From Rhodococcus sp. SMB37 (GTDB lineage Bacteria; Actinomycetota; Actinomycetes; Mycobacteriales; Mycobacteriaceae), in assembly GCF_004345605.1 (NCBI RefSeq), contig NZ_SLVY01000001.1:496001-560000 (forward strand): a DNA stretch of 64,000 nucleotides, read 5' to 3'. Made by a program: the position numbers and the translations under genes. This document shows positions 63,575 through 64,000 of this stretch, piece after piece. The notes under the pieces were generated by a model. That model ran no database searches and was not told where the DNA came from. It worked only from the letters and a program-made list of their open reading frames with translations. Within the stretch, counting starts at the first letter, position 1. The number at the start of each line of letters is the position of its first letter.

Positions 63575-64000
63575 TCAGACGACGGCGGGCTCTCGATCTG
63601 CCTGCGCCTCGAGCTCCCGCACCAACGGCAGCACCTTGGCGCCGAAGTACTCGACTTCCTCCTGGAAGTGCAGGAAGCCCGCGAGAACAAGGTCGACTCC
63701 GCGGCGGCGGTACTCGACGATGCGCCGCGCGACCTGCTCGGGAGTGCCGATCAACTGCGTGCGAAACCGTCGTTGTACTGCACCAGATCCTCGAACGACG
63801 AGTCCGCCCACATGCCCTTGCCGTCGCCGGTGGACGAACCGGCCTGCTTGACTGCATTGCGGAATCCTTCGACCGCGGGCCTGTTCGCCTTGGCGACGAT
63901 CTCCCGGAGCGTCTCGCGAGCTTCCTTCTCCGTGTCGCGGGCGATGATGAAGCCGTTGAGCCCCACTTTCACCTCCCGCTTGTGCGCGCGGGCGACCTCG
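63575..64000 (-). pseudogene. dimethylsulfone monooxygenase-like (SfnG) flavin enzyme, frameshifted and cut by the window edge
   Basis: The minus strand encodes the C-terminal part of a luciferase-like FMN-dependent monooxygenase most like SfnG: VGLNGFIIARDTEKEARE, SFEDLVQYNDGF, then after a frameshift RTQLIGTPEQVARRIVEYRR and GVDLVLAGFLHFQEEVEYFG to the stop at 63575. The break lies at 63761-63766: TTCGCACG reads FAR and a stop, whereas one more C (TTCCGCACG) restores FRTQLIG. The coding continues beyond the right edge, so the 5' end is not seen. A real pseudogene or a sequencing error are both possible. Confidence 0.7.

Overview
The window is chromosomal DNA of a high-GC, mycolic-acid-type actinobacterium, most likely a Rhodococcus or close relative. 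The reasons are the strongly GC-biased codon use, frequent GTG starts, and gene orders that match the Mycobacterium tuberculosis Rv2439c-Rv2465c neighbourhood: proB-obg-rpmA-rplU-rne-ndk-DUF4233-folC-valS on one side, and clpX-clpP2-clpP1-tig-nei-rpiB on the other. Between these two conserved blocks lies about 25 kb of accessory DNA (29.6-54.2 kb), and another variable stretch precedes proB.

Layout. 0-6 kb: gamma-carbonic-anhydrase-like protein, thiamine-phosphate kinase, a DUF3515 membrane protein, an acetyl-CoA hydrolase/CoA-transferase and a RecQ-type helicase with an extra C-terminal domain. 6.1-9.5 kb: ectABC ectoine operon behind a perfect CRP/GlxR-type palindrome, followed by a D-2-hydroxyacid dehydrogenase. 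9.5-13.7 kb: DNA-repair genes (stand-alone LigD-type polymerase, ATP-dependent ligase B), a stray trpF and a Sir2 deacylase. 13.7-15.3 kb: a gene graveyard holding a methyltransferase tail, a FitAB/VapBC-type toxin gene with a shortened antitoxin, and a dapA-like/lysR divergent pair that lost both 5' halves. 15.3-29.6 kb: conserved housekeeping block. 29.7-33.9 kb: a pdxK/thiD-like kinase, then an island of type VII-secretion-style genes bracketed by a second, partial copy of the kinase 3' end; its largest gene is frameshifted.

33.9-37.9 kb is a sulfide/persulfide detoxification locus: a CstR-type repressor, a TauE transporter, a rhodanese, a CstB-like persulfide dioxygenase-rhodanese fusion and a small Cys-rich protein, with three copies of a TACCCY(N)GGGTA-type operator. 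38-45.8 kb holds a haem-oxygenase-fold oxidase, a methyltransferase, a GNAT enzyme, a YdeP-type molybdopterin oxidoreductase with FdhD, and a secreted lipase divergent from a TetR regulator. 45.8-54.2 kb is a beta-oxidation-type cluster (thiolase, double acyl-CoA dehydrogenase, MaoC hydratase, hotdog thioesterase, three SDRs) around a KstR-like TetR regulator.

54.2-62.5 kb is the Clp/trigger-factor block with tRNA-Pro and tRNA-Gly, a WS/DGAT-like protein lacking its catalytic motif, an unknown membrane protein, Nei and RpiB. The window ends with an iron-siderophore binding lipoprotein behind an IdeR-type iron box, and with the 3' part of a dimethylsulfone monooxygenase-like gene carrying a one-base frameshift. 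No CRISPR array, insertion sequence, integrase or rRNA operon was seen.
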